Assembly (NCBI GenBank): GCA_900074885.1
Contig: FJUW01000006.1
Location: forward strand, 124,001-188,000
Direction: 5' to 3'
Origin: Rhynchosporium graminicola
Taxonomy: Eukaryota; Ascomycota; Leotiomycetes; Helotiales; Ploettnerulaceae
DNA: 64,000 bases
This document shows positions 10,852 through 24,314 of the stretch, one piece after another (positions within the stretch are counted from its first letter, which is position 1; each line of letters begins with the position of its first letter). The notes under the pieces are model-generated. The model was not told where the DNA came from. It worked only from the letters and a program-made list of their open reading frames with translations, and searched no databases. The translations under genes and the position numbers were made by a program.

Positions 10852-13800
10852 ATGGCACCACAGAAAAGAGCGAGGCATGAGGACGATGCAGAGATCCTCG
10901 CAGTAGAAAGTGCCAGCTCCGCCCTGCAAACTAGCAGTGTATGTTGGTCCCTGCAAATATTGGCACTATTGCTGATGCGCAATCTAGAGCAATAAAAAGG
11001 CACGTTTGTCCAATGTTGGTGCTGCCTCGAAGGATCGAGGTACACCAAGCCGAAGTGCTTCTATGTCCTCGAGTGACGATTCCGATGATGAATTGCCCGA
11101 TGCGGAGAACACCGCCGGAGGACCTTTAGCTGCTAGTACGCAATACGAGACGCAACGAGACAAGGGATTTCAGCATCTCAGGGACACAAAAGAGGACGAT
11201 GAAAAGGCATACAACAGATTTATTGCCAGGGGCAAGCCGATGGGCGATAATCGCGCCGCCGACAATGCGATCATTCGAAAAATCACTTGCAGGAACTTCA
11301 TGTGCCACGATAATCTTGTCGTTCCTCTAGGACCACTTATCAACTTCGTAGTTGGTATGAATGGAAGTGGTAAGAGCGCTGTTCTTACCGCCCTCACACT
11401 GTGCTTAGGAGGCAAGACAACATCAACGAACCGTGCAGCCAGTCTGAGGAATCTCATCAAGAGTGGCAGAGAACATGCGACGTTGATCGTAGAATTGAAG
11501 AACGAAGGCATAGATGCCTATCAGCCGGATCTCTACGGGAAGACCATCATAGTTGAACGACACTTCTCGAGGGCAGGAAGCAGCAGCTTCAAACTCAAAA
11601 GCGTAGAGAATCGGCTTATTTCGAATAAGAAAACGGATGTTGATGACATCGCGGAATACTACCAATTGCAGGTCGACAATCCGATGAATGTGCTCACCCA
11701 AGATGCCGCCAAGTCCTTTATTACTGCTTCTACTCCCGCCAACAAATACAAGTTCTTCGTGGAAGGTGTTCAGCTTGAGGCTCTCGATAGGGAGTACAAG
11801 ATCATCTCGGATACCTGTGATCAGATTGAAAGCCGCCTTCACGATTCGAAGGGTGACTTGCAATCGCTTAAAAAAACGACTGATGCTGCCGTGGAGAGAG
11901 CAGCGTTGGTGGAGAAGTACGATGGTATCAAAACCGAATTGAAACGACTCCGGAAGAAGCTCGCTTGGGTACAGGTGGCTGACGAGGAGAAAGTGCTCGA
12001 AGCATTGGAGCAGAAAGTTGCGAATGCTGAGCGACAGATTGTCGATGCTGAGAAAAATGCTGAGTTGAAGGCGACTCAATTCGATGGAATTGAGGAGGCC
12101 ATACGAAGGGGCAACGAAACCATAGAGCGGCTCGAAGAAGAGCGCACTCCAGTGACGGAGGAGGTAGAAGCCGCTCGCCGTGCTCACGAGGAAGCCTCCA
12201 AAGACGTCATCAAGTTTCATGCACAGCAGAAAGCTGTGATAGAAGCTCTCAAAGAGGCGAAGAATAGGGTCAGGAGCATCAATGAGGATATTGAGCTTGA
12301 ACAATCCCGTTTGCATGCAGCAAACGGTGGCGCTCAAGTTCAGAAACTTGAAGATCTTGCCACTGCTCAGCGAGCTGCCGATGAAGCAACGGCAAGCATC
12401 TCCCAGAATGAGGAAGAGAGACCTCTACTAGAGGAATCCCTTCGGAAAGCCCAGTTCGACATGACGAAGCTAGAATCGCCTTTACGGGCCAAAACCGAAG
12501 AGCTCAACAGTGCGAAGTCTCGACTCTCATCATTGAACTCAGATCGTGGAGATCGTATGGCAGGTTTTGACAAGAATATGCCAAATCTCCTAAAGGCAGT
12601 ACAATCTGATCGTGGTTTCCGAGAAAAGCCCGTTGGTCCCATGGGCCTGCACATGCAACTTTTACAGCCTAAATGGAGCAACATAATAGAGTCGACTCTT
12701 GGTAATGCTCTGAATGGATTTATTGTTAATAGCAAGCCGGACCAGATGAAATTGAGAGATCTTTTGGTAAGTGAAGTCCAGCTTTCATAAGACGACCATT
12801 ATTGTTCTCAATCTACGATCTGACTACACAAATTCAATGCCCTGAGCGAATATGGTTAATAATAATCTTGCAGAAACGACACAATATGGCATATTGCCCG
12901 GTCTCAATCGGCAGTTCTCAGCCCATTGACACCAGGAACCATGAGCCAGACCCTCAAGTATGTAACAATTTCTGGTGTATACGAATTGATGTCTATATTT
13001 TCTGTTGGTGTGGGCTGTGTCGACAAAAGAGATACTAACGGGCTTGCCTAGTATGACACTATTCTCAGAGTACTCAATGTCACCAACGAGTCAGTGAAGA
13101 GACAGCTCATCATTAGTCATTACATCGAGCAAACAATCCTTGTTGCTAATCGGAATGAGGCTATGAGGATTATGTATGACGGGCCGAGACCGCGGAACGT
13201 CAAAAATTGTTTTACAGTGCACGATAAGCACAGAGATCGAGGTTTCAAAGTTGCCTTCAGTGGTGGTGGTGGAAGAGATATGGGTCCGATTCATGCTCCA
13301 AGGGGACGTCCCCGCATGCAGACAGATTCTGAAAGCCAGATCAACCTCCAAAGGGAAATCTGTCAATCACTGGATGGAGAGCTGAAAGCTCATACTCGAG
13401 CTTATGAGAGAGTAAGAGGCGATGTCGGCAAATGCAGAGACGCCATTCAACAAAACAAGAGGGCTCAGGCTCAACTCAAAGTTGCCGTCCAAAGAGCAGC
13501 AGCTCGGGTGGAAAATCTTCAAATTGAGATTGACAATCTCCAAGGGGACGATGGCAAGCTCGACGGGCTCAAGCAGGATCTAATACCTGCAAAGGAAGCT
13601 CTTCAATTGCAAGAGAAGAACTATGGAGATTCAGCCCTGGAAAAAGATAAACTCAACACTGTCGCCACTGAGAAGAAACGAAATCTTGAAGCCGCAAAGG
13701 AACGCCTCGCCGAAATCGATGCTAAATTAGGGAAGATTCAGAACAAAATCCGGAACATGGACCAAGCACGCAAGCTCGCACTTACAGCCAAGAATCGTGC

Positions 13801-14726
13801 GTTGGAAGAAGTTGAGGAGTACCGCGAGTACAAGGCGTCGGAAGAAAGCGATCGTGCCAAACAGGCTGATAAGGTCGCCGAATTCAACAAGGACGCGACA
13901 GCAATATGCTCGAAAGTCGCGCTGCACCCGGATGACACCGAAGCGAGCTTAAGTCGTGTCTACGATACCAAGAAAAAGCAGTTGGATGAGGCCAGGAAGA
14001 AGCAAGGTGCATCTGACGAAGAGATCCAAGAGGCAGCTGTGAAAGCAAGGGCCATATTCTCGTCTGCTGTATCGAATCGAAAGGAGCTAGAAGAGCTTCT
14101 GCAGCTTCTAAAGAAGTCGTTCATGCTACGTCTCGAACAATACCGAGGTTTCCAAAAATGGATATCTGCTCGCTCTCGGATCAACTTCAGCTATTTGCTT
14201 AGTGAAAGAGCTTTCCGTGGAAAGCTCGTCATTGACCATGTCAACAGGCTGATGGACATTGTTGTCCAACCTGACGAGACGAACAAGAGCGCTAAGGGTC
14301 GTCAAACCAAAACTCTATCGGGTGGAGAGAAATCCTTCTCTTCGGTTTGTTTGCTGTTGTCCCTGTGGGAAGCAATGGGTGCGCCGCTCAGATGTTTGGA
14401 CGAGTTTGACGTCTTCATGGATGATGTAAACCGAGACGTCAGCACGAAGATGATTGTAAAGTGCCTCTATTCTCGGGCCCAGCAAATTTGTACTAACATC
14501 CATTAGATTGGAGCTGCCCGCAAGTCGGTCGGTCGACAGTTCATTCTCATTACTCCGAAAGCTCTGGGAGCTGGAATGGACTCGGATGCCGATGTCAATA
14601 TGATCAAGTAAGTTGTGTTACAATTTAGCTCGATTGGGAGAAAAAATAGGAACAAGCAGCTAACTCTCGCGTAGATTGCTTGATCCTCGGGAAAAGCAGA
14701 AACGAATAGACGAGATGTTGAATTAA
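10852..14726 (+). CDS. Smc6, structural maintenance of chromosomes protein 6
   Basis: Six exons: 10852-10938, 10988-12766, 12874-12957, 13052-14455, 14507-14607 and 14675-14726. All five introns are GT-AG with clear branch sites (for example TACTAAC before 13051). The product is 1168 residues. A Ser/Asp-rich N-terminus precedes the ATPase head with Walker A GMNGSGKS at about 152-159. Next come a long coiled coil, a hinge (GPMGLHMQLLQPKW and onward, split by introns 2 and 3), the returning coiled coil, and the C-terminal head with signature LSGGEKSFSS and Walker B LRCLDEFDVFMDD. The end, AARKSVGRQFILITP, is diagnostic of Smc6. Smc6 pairs with Smc5 in the complex that resolves recombination and replication intermediates in the nucleus. 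Confidence 0.95.
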
Positions 14727-14926
14727 CCGACCTTAACAATCCATGTAATGGAAATGTATATACCACCTGGCATAGAGAAGGATGAACGGTTTTTGGTGGT
14801 GAATTTTAGCCCGGCGTTTCGGGCATAGTTGCATTGCAGCATAAACGGCTACCTATTTTATGGCGCCAATTCCATCATTTGATGTACTTATACATACAAT
14901 ACAACCCTGCTTCACAGCAAACGTCC

Positions 14927-15782
14927 TCATATCCTCACACCCTTACTCCGCAGTACATTCAAGCCCGCCTGAGCCGTGAATCCAACCCACTGCCCCAAAC
15001 TCCCTGTAGCCTTTCCCACCACCTGTGCATCCCCAAACCTCCTATCCAGAAACTCTCTCGTCTCTATAAAATCCGGCGACTTATCTCGCGTCATGAATAA
15101 ATCTGTAGCAGCATATATTGTTGACAGAGAAGCTCTCTTCGTATACCAGCTTGAATCGACCGATTTGTCACCTGCTAGGAACCAGATCTCGTCTGCTAGC
15201 GACGAGAGTTCTGATATCGAGGTCGGGATATTGGAGGGCTGGGCCATGAGAGCTAATGCCTATTCGTTCCGTGTCAATATTTCCATCTTCTTCACATGAA
15301 ATAATCCAAGACGTTCTAAGAGTATAGATGGAAGAAGCCCCAGAGTAACGTACCTCCTGCCATCTATGTATCACCTCCCTGTTAGCCATCAACCTCTCCC
15401 ACGTCAACGCCTTGACTTTCCCGCCTAGCCCCAACGGCCTCTCTCCCTCCTTCACTTTCAGGACACGCGTCTTATCGGCTAGACTCAGTCTTTGCGTTAT
15501 TAAATGGTAATGCACGAGGCTGAAGGCGCCTTGGGGGAAGAGATTCGTAGAGGCGTCGATGTAGCCGGCGTCTTTGGCGCCGAGGGAGAGAGAGGTGTTC
15601 GTGAAGCCGTGAGAGGGGATGTGAGGGAGCGAGGCGGAGAGGATGCTGGCTTCGATGGTGGTGAAGGGTCCGGCGGGGGCGGGGTGGTCGTAGGAGTGGT
15701 ATGGACGTGGGTAGGAGAGTGTGAGGGCCCGAGGAGATAGATGGCGTGGAATTGAACGGGGGAGGAGGATTTTACTAGCCAT
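14927..15782 (-). CDS. Coq9, mitochondrial ubiquinone biosynthesis protein
   Basis: Exons 15782-15354 and 15259-14927; intron donor GTACGT, acceptor ATAG, phase 0, restoring HRWQE-ALALMAQPSNIP. The product is 253 residues. The N-terminus (SKILLPRSIPRHLSPRALTL) is rich in Arg, Ser and Leu and lacks acidic residues, as in a mitochondrial targeting sequence. The body has the family's SLGAKDAGYIDASTNLFPQG stretch and the lipid-binding C-terminal region with SWYTKRASLSTIYAATDLFM and EFLDRRFGDA. Coq9 binds lipid and supports the Coq7 hydroxylase within the CoQ synthome at the inner membrane. It is convergent with SMC6, with only 200 bp between the stop codons. Confidence 0.94.
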
Positions 15783-16135
15783 TGCTTGTGGTATGAGGTG
15801 TTATGAAGCTTGAGTTGTGAACTTGGATCGTCATGATGATTGATGCCAAGACGAGGCTTTCGAGAGGTGCGAGGCTGAGAATAACTTTTTATGTAGGTTG
15901 ATATATGGTAGTATTCGCGTAGCAAGAAACCATTTCATGATTCTGTAACCCAAGCGTATTTCCCTTGGAGTTTACAGGTATCTGCAGGTATCTGAGCGTA
16001 CAAAAGGGAAGTCTTATAATCAAGCGCTACGTTACTTGAGTCTGCAAAGCAGAGAGAAGCTAATGAAGCTTCTGAAATTCTGAATTGCTTCTTTCGAAAT
16101 GAGAAGGAAAAAGTCCTCTAATCATAATGTCTTGA
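15783..16135. other. Intergenic region between COQ9 promoter and TSR4-like 3' end
   Basis: 353 bp. It contains the COQ9 upstream sequence and the 3' flank of the next gene. No gene is visible. Confidence 0.4.
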
Positions 16136-17513
16136 CTATCTTCTGTCATTAAGTTCTTCCCATTGAACTCCTGCCCACTCCTCAACAAATCCTACACCAT
16201 TATAGACGCCTTTCTGCTGACAGTCCTTCTCGCAAACACCCACAAGGATAGTCCCCCACTCCATGCCATCTAGACTCGTCTCATCCTTCTCCAGCTCCAT
16301 AATCGCATGCGGTGTTAATTGAACCTCAAAGGCTCTCCCGGCGCCACAATTTCCACATCGAGGAATATGGTTTCCATTAACTGACGCTGTAGTGACTTTC
16401 TCATTTCCCTTGCCAGAGCCACTTAGAAGCTTTCCAACAGCATCATGCTTCGAATACAGCAGAGGCTGGCCTTTGAATTCGTATCTAATTACCTGTTCCG
16501 GGTTTTGTGACAGCCTATCTGCGAACTTTTGGAAAGTCTTGTCAATTGTGCTCTCATACACATCCTTATCTTCTTTATGATTGCCAGAGCCGCTACCCTC
16601 ATCTATCTCCATGGTCTGTGTAGGTAACGATAGGTCTTCAATTTTATCGAGCGTTTCGTAGTCGGCATCTGCGAGGTAGTAGAGTGGATATGCGGCTGGT
16701 AATTCGGATTCTTGTGGCCATGGTTCTGGCGGTGGTAGAGGGCCAAATTTGAGAGTGTCGATGTTGAGGGAAAGTGCTGAGGCAAAGGTCTTTGGTAGGT
16801 CGGCTATAGGTGATGTTGGCGGTGCAGGTTTCTCTGCGGGTTTGGGTGTATTGACAGACCCAGGAGCTGCGAATGGATTATTCGAAGAGGATGAAGTTGG
16901 AGAGAATGGATTCGAAGGGCCGCTGGCAGAACTGGTAGAGAAAGGATTCGCGGGGTTCGTATTTGAATTTGAGAAAGGGTTTCCACCAAATAATGCTGCA
17001 CCAAGATCTACAGCAGGTTTCGTAGATTGTGTTTCTGCCCTAGGTTCGGCGGGTTTTATCTCCTTTTTCTTGTTCACAGTTTCTGTTATCCTGACCCCTC
17101 GCAAGACCCTCACACTGCCTTCTTTGCGCCGGCATGTTCTCCTCCTACAAGTCAGAACGTATAGTCTCCTTTCGTGTCCTGGAAAGTGTTCTGGGAGATC
17201 TCCATTCAGTTGCAGAATTAGGACCATCAAATCGTTGCAGACTTTACATTTTGCAAGGGCTGCTGATGGCGGGGTAGTGGGGTCAAGCCATGTCTGAAGA
17301 ATATTGGTGTCAGTACCATTTTTGCGGCATATAACAGGAATGTCTGCACAAGAATCTTTGCCGAGTCTATTTCTGAAGTAAACTTACCGGTCTCCCTCCA
17401 AGGTAACTGATCGTATCATCTGAAGCTTCCTTGGACGCATACCCAAGCAGAACGTTCGTCTCGGTATAGTCGCCATCTTCGCCACCCGACGAGTCGCTAT
17501 CGTACTGTGCCAT
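16136..17513 (-). CDS. Tsr4/PDCD2 family ribosome-assembly chaperone
   Basis: Exons 17513-17388 and 17293-16136; intron donor GTAAGT, acceptor TTCAG, phase 0. The product is 427 residues. The N-terminus has the family pattern VLLGYASKE, SYLGGRPTWLDP and a CxxC pair (KCKVCNDLM). A Ser/Asn/Pro-rich linker follows with repeated NPF motifs around residues 140-190. The C-terminal PDCD2_C domain reads FADRLSQNPEQVIRYEF, PRCGNCGAGRAFEVQLTP and WGTILVGVCEKDC, with conserved cysteines likely to bind metal. Yeast Tsr4 and animal PDCD2 are dedicated chaperones of the 40S protein uS5 (Rps2) during translation and assembly. Function here is inferred from the family. Confidence 0.93.
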
Positions 17514-17958
17514 AGTGCTTCTGGATGGGTATCAATGCCAATTCGTGTTGAGTTTTGGAGAGAGCTCGAAGAAAAGTTGTTATTTATCGGAAGCAGACTG
17601 CAGCTCTGGCAAGCACAAATATTTCTGTTTTAGCCGAGTACAAGCTAGAGAAAATTGTTTGACCAATCATGAACGACCTGAAGTCAATATTGACATTTTC
17701 TCGGCATTCGCGACTTTGAAGGCGATGTTTAGTATACCATGTGTATTGAATGAGGTAGTAACTGCAATACCATAATTTCATTTTGTTTACTGTATCTTTT
17801 TCAACGATCATCAAGGCTTCCAAGTAACTGCAGCATCAGACTCTCGCTATATAGTACACATGAACCGATGAGGTATAGTAGGATTCAATATCAGTAAATT
17901 GCAGCCCAATTTCATTATTCATCATTTAATTCCTCCCAACGCCATACATTCAAACAGA
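17514..17958. other. Intergenic region, TSR4-like promoter and MAPKKK 3' flank
   Basis: 445 bp of AT-rich DNA with no supported gene. It should hold the TSR4-like promoter and the 3' UTR of the MAPKKK gene. Confidence 0.4.
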
Positions 17959-20900
17959 TTAATATGCGCCACGGATCTTCGCATACAAGTCCGTATCAAG
18001 GAAATTATAGTTTTGGTCCAATTCGCAGAAGGGATGTCGAGAAAGCAGGGTATCAGCAGTTGGACGCTCAGTAGGAGAGCTAGATATTATGTCAGTGCGG
18101 ATTCTATCATCTCAATGAAACAAGCTTACATAGTAAAACAATCGGCCATAAATCCTACGGCAGCAGGGCTGATGTTGTCCGAAACATCGTCGGGAATGGG
18201 CGGAGACTCGTTCAAACTACCAAGTTTATATATAGCACCGACAGTTTCTTCCTTACTCCAAGGTCTTCTGCCTGCAAACATCTCAAGAACGACACACCCC
18301 AGTGACCAGATATCCACTTTGGCCGAATATCCTTCACCCTGAGATCGAACCACTTCAGGCGCCATCCAGAATACTGAACCTTGCATGTTATTCGTGGCAT
18401 CATTTCCATAGATGTTATCGGTCTTCTTGGAAATTCCGAAATCCGAAATTTTGCAAGTTCCGTCCAGATCTAACAATATATTATCGGCCTTCAAATCTCG
18501 ATGAAGGATGCCCTCCCGGTGAAGGTACGCAAGGCCAGAAAGAGTCTGCCGCGTGAGAGAGCTGACCACACCTTCCTCAAATTTACCATGCTTTCGAAGA
18601 CAACTTCCAACACTGCCACCGGATATATACTCCAGGAATATACTGATAGACATCTCTTTCCTCTCACATCCGAGGTACTGGACGATATTCACATGATCGA
18701 GATGCTGCATCGTGTCAATTTCCTGGTCGAGAGCCGCAACCATCTCCCTCATTTTCTCCTTGTCATTTCCGGCAGCTTTTTGGCTGACTTCGACCTGCTT
18801 GACTGCTAGAAACTCTCCTGTGGTAGCATTCATACCCAGATAGACTCGACCATATGTACCCTTGCCGATCAATTGGCCCTTGAACCATCTGAAAGTCGCT
18901 TGCCGTTTCGGGATAGTATCCTGAGGTATTTGAGGTAAGATCATGCTGCCACGTTTGGGTTTGATTTGCACGATATTAGCACCAAACATTTTGGTACTCT
19001 TGCGCCGAAGCATTGTGCTAGATGGAACACCCTGTTGAATCGGAGCAGTAAATCTCTTATTAGCTTCGTGCGCTCCTCTTGCAACCTCACGAATTGACTT
19101 CATGCGGCCCAATCCTCCAGAACGTCGCACATTTCTTTGAGCAATACTTTGCATTGATCCGGGTCGCTCCAAAGCCTTCAAGGTAGATTCATCTGAGCCG
19201 AGGGTATCACCATCGTTGTATGATAGATTCGATCGAATCGTGTTTGATGTTGAGCCCTCGCCCATGCTCATGCCAGCCTGAGCAGCCGCACGCTGTTCTA
19301 TGGTCTCCTGTTCTGCTACTGGTGATACAGGTGGCGATGTGTTTGCAGGGGTCTCCAAGACAGGCTGATCCAAGTCAAGATTTGGGAAGAAGGCATCAAG
19401 GTGATTGATAAGTGCCTCTGCCGGAGGCCTGCTCGCCCACACATCTTCTCTTGCGAAGGACTCACGACGCAGCAACTTAGCGTTCATCTCCTCTGATGAT
19501 TCAGCAGACCATCCGCCCTCGGAAGTCGCTGATCCAGGAGTACGACGCTGAGACCGTCTGCTAGAAACTCGAGCGCTATCATCATCAAACTCCGGGGTTC
19601 TCGACGTATTGACACTTGCTGCACTGTTGGCATTCTGCGGCGAAGAGAACGAGACTGATAAACCCTTCTTCGATCTAGATGTCCTGATGGTCAAGCTTGG
19701 TCGCTTCCCAATGCTATCAGCGTCACTATGGCTGTCATCAGTTCCCATGACCCTTCTCATGCTTGACTTCTTCTCCATTTTACGAGACGCAAGTGGAACA
19801 GCGAAGAGACCATCATCAGAATCATCATCGGAATCTGTTTGTGGCATCTGCTTAGGAGAATTTTTGAAGTCGACATTGGACTCTGTAAAATCCAGGTTTG
19901 GGCCATACGATTTCCGATTCCCGGGAGTATTCGTTGCTGGCTTTGAATTTGCACTGCTAGGGCTCAAATCCGTCGAGGATGCAATGCGTCGAATTCCTTC
20001 CTCTCGGGTCCCAGCTGTGGCGTTATCTTCGGGTAACTTTAAAGACAGTGAGCGGTCTCTGGTCAGACTAGCACCACCGTCCTCGCCGTAGTCGGGAACT
20101 ATGAAAGGCTTGTCTCCTTTGCCCCAAGTCGTACTACCTGGCGTGCCGCTTCTAGACCTTGGGCTATTTCCCCGAGAACCATTTACCCCAAAATCTACAG
20201 TCGACATGGCGCTTCGACCGCGCTCAACTTGTTCATTACTGCTAGGTGGTGACCTTTTGCTCTGGGATGAAGTGATGCTTGGGCTCGGATGACCTACTCC
20301 TCCTAGTCGACTTCCCATCCCAATGAGCGCGGCAGCTATGCCACTGCTAGCTTGAGGTGACGAGGCAGCAGGCACAGCCTTGCGTTTAGCATACTCAGAC
20401 ATCTCTTGAGGTGGATAATGAGTAGATTGTTCTTCGGCAGACAGTCGCTTCCCATCACTGTCTACGCTGGTGAGAGGCAGAGGCGCTTGTTGCCCGCTTC
20501 TCTTGCTAAGAGAATTGGCCTTGATCAATGTTGCGGACTCAGCTGGGGGAGGAGGAGGTTTTCTCTGTGGGAAGAGGCTTTCGAGTTTCTTGTCCTCGAA
20601 TGGTGAGTTTCGAGGCTGATCAAAATCAACATTGCGACCGACTATGCCAAAGGAACCGTCAGTAGTGGGTGCTTCCTTGCTTGCCTTTTTTTTGGCCAAG
20701 TAGGCCTTCTGTTTTCGCTCCATTTCGGCTCTGTGCTCGCTAGCAGCCAGTTCCATGAAAGCCTGTCTCTCCGATTCAGGCAGTTGCCTCTCGCCACCTT
20801 CCAGTTGGGAATTTCTGAATTGCATTAAACGATCGCGAAGGGCATCAGACTGTGCCTGTGCGATAGGTGGATCAGGTGGATCGTGACTCGGAGGAGCACC

Positions 20901-23708
20901 TCCCTTGACAGTATTCTGTCGAGAGCTCGGCGGAGAAGAGCTTGAGCGCCGCCTGGTTCCGTTGAGAGCTGCGTATGCCTCTTCGTCGAGGGGTGTGCTG
21001 GAAGGGAGGCGAGGTGATAAACCAAGCTTGTTGCCAAAATTGGCTACAACTCCGGTCGACTGAGATGCAGATGATGAAACAGCAGAATTAGCTGGAGCTC
21101 GAACATAAAACTTCAAGCTACCTGCCTGATCGGCTTTCGCTTTCCTGTTGAGCACCAGCTTTTGGTCATCCAGTGCTTCATCGTGATCACTCCTTCCCAA
21201 ATCTGTGATGAATATTTGCACGAAGTCGGGGTCCATGATGCCGAGTGTCAAACAAATCACACTACGAATGCCGGTAGCAGAGTCCACGTCAGTGACATCA
21301 CATAAACGATAATTGAGTCCATCTGTAGTGAGTAGAATAAAGTTTCTCCCAGGAATATTTCGTTGGCCACGGTAGCTCGGCGTGTGGGCAAATTTATCAT
21401 ACTCAGAGGCTGAGAACGTCGAAGATGGCCAATCAAGGGAGGTCTCACTAGAATTCTTCCCGTTTTCGAGAAAGGGTGCAGGTTTGAAGCCTAGAGAAGG
21501 ACTCGTAGGGGATTCTAGGCTTGGCTCCTCTGGCGATGGACCTGCTCCATCCTCTTTTTTCTTCTTCCTGAAATGCTTGAGAAACCCCTTCGATTCTTTG
21601 GTGGATGTTGGATGCTCCGATGTAGCAGATCGATCTCCAGGGTCAGACGGTGAAGGTCGTGCGCCATCAACACCGTGGCGACGGCTATCTTGGTTGCGGA
21701 CAAGATTCATTTCTCCAACTGCTCCTCCCATTCCACCGCGTAGTATCTGACTGGCACCAGGCGGGACCCCCGAGCCATAAATCGCTGCGTTAGAAGATAT
21801 TGAGTCCGTACTATTGCTGGCACGGTGCCCAAAGTTCCTGGAACGGGGAGAAGCTGAAAGTCCTGCATTGTTCGGGGCGTACAAGTTCGCAAAGGCTCCT
21901 GGGCTGCTGCTTTTAGGACTGCCTTCCAGGCGAAGCGCTGGTCCTCTAAATTGACCCTCTCCCGTCTCGCTGCTTGCACTGGGGCTATGGCGACGGCTGC
22001 CATCGCCTTCAATGTTGCGAAGAGCGGTGCGATGTCCGTTTCTGTTCTGGGAATGATACGCCTCAGAATCTGCAGTCTGCCCGCCGCTGTTACTGAGAAT
22101 TGGCATGGTCGTACTTCGACTAGAGGATCGTCTAGTTCCAAATCCCGGACCAGGCCCCTTGAAAATAGATCTTCCGGGACTGTCATCGTCTCCATTTGCG
22201 GTACTGGGCGTCGAAACATGATTCTCACGGCCAAGGTTTGGAGAATTTTCCACTGTACCGTCGGTGCCTGCACTTTGGGTATTGGCCGTCGATGACTCCC
22301 GACGAATATGAGATGACTTGCTCGTATCTGCTGGCTTTCCCGTGACAATGCTTCTGATCAGTCGACGCATCCTCTTGCCTTCCTCCCTTTCCCTGGCCTG
22401 ATCCCAACCAGTACCACTATTGGAACACTCTTTGGCAAGCCGAGGGTAGACTTGCTGGTGCATCATACCAAAATTTCCCCTCCCACCATGTCCGCTCCCG
22501 AGCTCGAGGAAAACAGAGCCGCAGATGTTGAGGGCTCTGAATGTCTCCTGCCAATCGTTCGAGAATAAATTAGTAGCAAGCCAAAGAAGAACTCGATCCA
22601 TAGGCCATTGTGATCCGGCTTCATTAGGAGATATCGGAGTGTTGGAACTGCTAGTGCTTGTCTGCTGAAGATTGCCTCTGTTTGAGTGCTGTGCGTTGAG
22701 AAGTGGTCCAGTTGAAGAACTGTTTGGATTGTATTCAGGCATATGAATATTATTGAACCGGTTCACAGTCGTTTGCGACGATTGATACATTCGATCACGG
22801 TCCTGATAGTAGCTACTTACATCATCTAGAGGTGTGGATAGACCTGTTTCAATTGTATTTCTAGATGTTGATCTTGAGCTTTCTGATACTGCAGAAAATT
22901 CGGCGCTGTCGCCCCTATTGAAGCTTGGTTCCTGAGTCCTGCCGAAGCCTGGGATTCCCACTCCTGGCCCGAATGAATCTCCATGGGGTATGTAGGTCGC
23001 AGACATTTGAGGCTCGTTTGCCGGCGGAGGTGGTATCAACAGTGGAGGAGGCTGCTGGGCCATATAATTCTGCCCAGGATTGTAAATCTGGTGCTGATTG
23101 TTGAGAGGCGGGTTTGGAGGAGGAAGAGGAAAGCCCCTCGTATCGTAAGAACGGCCCCAACTGCTCTGCCAATTCGAGCCAGGCGGGGGACCTGGAGGTG
23201 GAGGGATCATGACACCTCCATGTTGATGAGACTGGGAGGCAACATTTCGAAGAGGAGGCGGCGGTGGAGGAATCGACATCATATGTGGTTGTGCAGGGGG
23301 GGACATCGGAGGAGGTGGAGGGAGGTATCTGGAGCCATCTGCTGCAGAATGGTGTCTCTGCCCTGGTTGATACATCTGGATTCCGGGGCCTGGCCGAGCA
23401 GAGGGTCGATAAGAATTGTTCGAAGAGAAGGAGGGAGACGGCAGTGGATCTCCAGCAGTTGATCCAGCCCTTGGGCGTATGGGAGAACTGGTAGATGCAA
23501 GCGTTGGATATGGAGATCCTACTCCGTATAGAGGGATCAACAGGTTCGAGGAGCTGCTCAAGTTGTACTGCGGTACGTCGTTCAGAACAATTCCATCTGA
23601 TAATTCGAAGTCTTCATGTGAAGTAATTCTCGGCGAGGGCGCTGGAACCGTATGAGCATCGGATTTATTCGATCGAGTTGAGGAAGATCGTGGGCGCGAA
23701 CTGGTCAT
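17959..23708 (-). CDS. Bck1-type MAP kinase kinase kinase (cell-wall integrity pathway)
   Basis: Exons 23708-18130 and 18079-17959; intron donor GTAAGC, acceptor TCTAG, joining CFT-ISPTERPTAD. The product is 1899 residues. Order: Ser-rich N-terminus; polyproline stretches at about 130-230; a SAM-like domain at about 367-455 (WPMDRVLLWLATNLFSNDW); a long disordered Ser-rich region; an RA-like segment at roughly 800-890 (NFILLTTDGLNYRLCDV); more disorder; and a Ser/Thr kinase domain from about 1605. The kinase has glycine loop IGKGTYGRVYLG, lysine at 1637, HRDLKADN near 1736 and DFG, so it looks active. The ending ERPTADTLLSRHPF is typical of Bck1. The family acts between protein kinase C and the Mkk/Slt2 MAP kinases. 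It could have an upstream non-coding exon. Confidence 0.94.
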
Positions 23709-23853
23709 CGTATCCGCGCATCTTTGTTCAGCAGGCCAGCCGCGAATGTCGGTGATTTCCGCGCGGCCCTTGCTCCAAGACTATTGTGTCTTGTCTTATG
23801 CTATTCAAAGAAAAGAGGGTATCAAAGAATGGGTCGTGCTCTCTCGACTTAAT

Positions 23854-23895
23854 CTCGGCCTCGACCTCGACCTCAACCTCGACCTCGACCTCGAT
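23854..23895. repeat. Hexanucleotide tandem repeat, 7 copies
   Basis: Seven consecutive 6-base units of CTCGAC or one-base variants (first CTCGGC, fourth CTCAAC, last CTCGAT). It lies about 150 bp upstream of the MAPKKK start, probably in its leader or promoter. Confidence 0.85.
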
Positions 23896-24314
23896 ACAGC
23901 TGGAGGTAATATGTCGCAAGTCAAATAGCGGATGACAGCTTGATAAGCAGCGCCTCTAATCGTGATAGCAGATTCAAATGCTGATGCGTGGAAAGATGTG
24001 ATTAGATACGGCTCTGCGACACCGTTGGTGATGTTCGGCGACAGTACTGACATTCTAGATCGTATCCAACTGTGAGGTCTCAGCTACGGCACAGGGGAAA
24101 CACGAGCAGTCAGGTGTGGCTGGGGAGACAGGAGGGGACTTCAACAAGGATCCAGGCTAGTGCTGGTGCCGTGAGCTGACAGGAGCTTGGCAAATAAATT
24201 GACTTGGAGCTAAGGTAAGTTCGGAAGTACTTAGTACAACTTTCAACGCTCGGGATTCTCATTAACTTTATACTCAAGACACTAGTCGTTTCAGCGAATA
24301 AGGTGATCCATACA

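Noticed and set aside
11423..12337. 304-codon open frame antisense to SMC6
   Set aside because: The opposite strand carries a complete Smc6 with Walker A and coiled coil. Long antisense frames opposite Glu/Lys-rich coiled coils are common.
22995..23462. Arg-rich open frame antisense to the MAPKKK N-terminus
   Set aside because: Its composition (Arg, Trp, Gly) is the mirror of the polyproline region on the coding strand; there is no independent support.
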